A DNA stretch of 64,000 nucleotides from Leptospiraceae bacterium. GTDB lineage: Bacteria; Spirochaetota; Leptospiria; Leptospirales; Leptospiraceae. Positions within the stretch are counted from its first letter, which is position 1. Each line of letters begins with the position of its first letter. Location of the stretch: contig JABTUZ010000002.1 of NCBI GenBank assembly GCA_015075105.1, positions 848,313 through 912,312 on the forward strand, read 5' to 3'. The notes under the pieces are model-generated. The model was not told where the DNA came from. It did no database searches and saw only the letters and a list, made by a program, of their open reading frames with translations. Positions 62,339 to 64,000 of the stretch are shown here, piece by piece. The translations under genes were made by a program, and so were the position numbers.

Positions 62339-63391
62339 TTGGCAGGACCTACCTTAAGAACATACAAAGGCGGATCAATTGTTTATTTTGAAAAAGATAA
62401 ATCGGAAGATATTTATGTACTCCAGAGTGGTCGAGTCATCCTTACTTATTCTACTGTAGATAACAAACACGAAATCAAAGAAGACGTTCGTATAGGTGAG
62501 TTTTTTGGAGTAAAATCTTCTCTTGGGCATTACCCAAGAGAAGAAACTGCTCAAGTGATTGGTGGTGCGGTAGTATTAGTTTTTAAACCCGCAGAGTTTG
62601 AGAGTTTTGTAATGAACAAAACGCATCTGATTTTAAAAATGTTAAAAGTTTTTTCAAGTCAGCTTCGCCAAATCCACAGACAAGTTCGAGAGCTATTAGG
62701 CCAAGGCGATGCAAAGATGCCTGCTTATGAGCTAATGAATGTAGCAGAGGTTTTTTACAAAAGTAATAATTTAGATTATGCGATCTACGCTTTTGAGAGA
62801 TATTTGGCTCACTACCCCCAAGGAAAATATTCAGGAAGAGCAACTGAGCTTTTATCTCTCGCAAGAAAAGGATCTGCGTATCCGTTCAATATGCCTGAAT
62901 TAGTGTATGAAGTGGATAAGTCTCATAATTCTCAAAACGACCTCGAGCATATACTAAATACTCCTGCTGAAGTTCCAAAACCAAAAGGGAGCGAAGATCT
63001 GTCTATATCGGCTCTATTTAACAAAGCACACACTTACGCAAAGGCCGGTAAGAATAGCGAGGCTGCCGAAATTTTTAAATCTCTTACTTCCCGGATAGAT
63101 ATAAAAAATCCCACTGAAAAGCGTGATCAAGAAAACGCCCATTTTCATCTTGGAGAGTGCTATTTTCATTTGAATCAATTTGACACTGCGTTTAGCACTC
63201 TTTCTAATTATGTTAGAAATTTCCCAAGAGGAGAGATGATCAAAGAATCGATTTTTACTCTTGCAAAAATTTCAGAAGCCCAATCCGATAACGCCAAGGC
63301 TGCAATGCTCTACGGAAAAGTTGCGTCTATGGCACCCAATGATGATATGACAGCTCAAGCTTTAAAAAAAGTTAAAGAGCTGAAAACCTGA
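62339..63391 (+). CDS. Degenerate cNMP-binding domain plus TPR protein
   Basis: 350 residues from TTG 62339. A cNMP-binding fold at about 10-115 has [17 protein letters not shown] in the cassette position and lacks the normal Glu-Arg pair, so ligand binding is doubtful. TPR-like repeats fill about 130-345 ([31 protein letters not shown], given in parts: [35 protein letters not shown]). It matches the first part of the fused regulator at 5081. The cNMP-HTH gene follows after 7 bp, so the two products probably act together. Confidence 0.82.
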   Translation: MAGPTLRTYKGGSIVYFEKDKSEDIYVLQSGRVILTYSTVDNKHEIKEDVRIGEFFGVKSSLGHYPREETAQVIGGAVVLVFKPAEFESFVMNKTHLILKMLKVFSSQLRQIHRQVRELLGQGDAKMPAYELMNVAEVFYKSNNLDYAIYAFERYLAHYPQGKYSGRATELLSLARKGSAYPFNMPELVYEVDKSHNSQNDLEHILNTPAEVPKPKGSEDLSISALFNKAHTYAKAGKNSEAAEIFKSLTSRIDIKNPTEKRDQENAHFHLGECYFHLNQFDTAFSTLSNYVRNFPRGEMIKESIFTLAKISEAQSDNAKAAMLYGKVASMAPNDDMTAQALKKVKELKT

Positions 63392-63398
63392 GGATATT

Positions 63399-64000
63399 AT
63401 GGCGTTAATGCTTGAAGCAATGTTTGAAAAATTCGGAAAAGTCTTTCAACCCAATGAAATGATTTTTTGTGAGTATGAACCCGGAAATGATTTTTATCTA
63501 ATTCAAGAAGGCAAAGTGAAAATCACAAAAACTGTGGGTGCCTCCATTAAGACTTTGGATATTTTACAAGATGGCGATATTTTTGGAGAAATGGCAATAC
63601 TCGAAGAGCAACCTCGTTCTGCCACTGCAACTGCAATGACTGAAGTTCGGGCTTTAAATTTTAATAGAGCCAATTTTGAGTTGCTAATGACTAAAAATCC
63701 ACAGCTTGCATTAAAACTACTTACGATTTTTTCAACTAGAATCTACGATGCAAAAAGAAGGTTAATGATACTTCTCATGGACGATATTCAAGGAAAGGTC
63801 GCGGATGTTTTTGTAATGTTAGCCGAAAAAGAACAACATGGAGTAAACTACAAAGAAGTAGTGTTGAATCTTACTGTGGACGACGTAGCAAGTTGGTGTG
63901 GGCAGCCTGTAGGTGAAGTTCAAAAAGTAATTAATCAATTTGTAAAAAGCGGAAAAATCGAGTTGTATGCAGATAGAATCGTTCTCAACAATATAAATGA
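63399..64000 (+). CDS. Crp/Fnr-family cNMP-binding regulator, cut by window edge
   Basis: 200 codons are readable from ATG 63399 to the edge. A cNMP domain (about 10-125) has a complete phosphate cassette ([21 protein letters not shown], given in parts: [10 protein letters not shown], then PRSATA). A Crp-type winged helix follows (about 145-200: [22 protein letters not shown]). It is very similar to the second half of the 5081-6313 protein. It is probably a cAMP-dependent regulator, with the degenerate cNMP-TPR protein encoded just upstream as partner. The AAAACCTGAGGAT region supplies the RBS. Confidence 0.85.
   Translation, partial: MALMLEAMFEKFGKVFQPNEMIFCEYEPGNDFYLIQEGKVKITKTVGASIKTLDILQDGDIFGEMAILEEQPRSATATAMTEVRALNFNRANFELLMTKNPQLALKLLTIFSTRIYDAKRRLMILLMDDIQGKVADVFVMLAEKEQHGVNYKEVVLNLTVDDVASWCGQPVGEVQKVINQFVKSGKIELYADRIVLNNIN

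Overview
The window is AT-rich (by eye roughly one third G+C), densely coded, and looks like the chromosome of a spirochaete of the family Leptospiraceae, either Leptospira or a close unnamed relative. That is an inference. It rests on a family of RHH-like proteins resembling the Leptospira family DUF1564, on GTGGGA(A/T)CTCCAC near-palindromes of a kind common in Leptospira, on many small lipoproteins, on a fliD gene, on an adenylate cyclase with cAMP-receptor-like proteins, and on frequent TTG starts. No rRNA, tRNA, CRISPR array, phage or transposase gene was seen.

Layout: 1-1043, start of a P-type ATPase (cut by the edge) and an FxLyD-like lipoprotein. 1044-2900, no intact gene: a decayed secreted-protease-like fragment and DUF1564-type element copy 1. 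2941-7286, START-like/class III cyclase, a cNMP-TPR-cNMP-HTH regulator, a STAS protein and an AlkA-type glycosylase. 7425-13247, a TMEM43-like membrane protein, class II aldolase, and pta-ackA. 13284-16450, a lipoprotein and a MacAB/Lol-like export system. 16467-19270, a beta-helix/cytochrome c protein with a MauG-type di-haem peroxidase. 19274-21076, small genes of unknown role and a response regulator. 21099-22005, DUF1564-type element copy 2, the only intact one. 22076-24971, fliD and an unknown partner. 25090-30561, ppk, a FAD oxidase and a chorismate-using trpE/pabB plus trpG/pabA pair. 31175-37387, aroE, folC, a TonB-C-like protein, a NusG paralogue, kdsD, aroD and glgA. 37384-40397, CDF transporter, HEAT protein and response regulator. 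40718-44105, GT87-like and O-antigen-ligase-like membrane proteins. 44480-45440, element copy 3. 45529-51224, MFS transporter, trxB and an MBOAT/SGNH O-acylation set. 51338-57259, a Xer recombinase, an RsbW-like kinase and a three-gene set led by a Tim44-like zinc-ribbon protein. 57671-59612, hisB-hisH-hisA. 59633-60345, element copy 4. 60479-64000, LysM/M23-like protein, amidohydrolase, and a split cNMP-TPR plus cNMP-HTH pair.

Three themes connect the window. First, a dispersed element: a long palindrome-bearing leader followed by a gene for a putative ribbon-helix-helix protein. It occurs four times, always on the + strand, with one intact and three decayed genes. In copies 2 and 3 the last 180 nt of leader differ at one base although the genes that follow have diverged greatly. 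This is the best candidate for an undescribed system. Second, a cAMP circuit: one cyclase and two versions of the same receptor architecture, fused at 5081-6313 and split over two genes at 62339-64000. Third, envelope biogenesis: O-antigen-like polymer, O-acylation, KDO precursor, lipoproteins and exporters.

All names come from reading sequence motifs without database searches. Function assignments for enzymes with clear catalytic motifs are firm. Those for lipoproteins and membrane proteins are family-level only.
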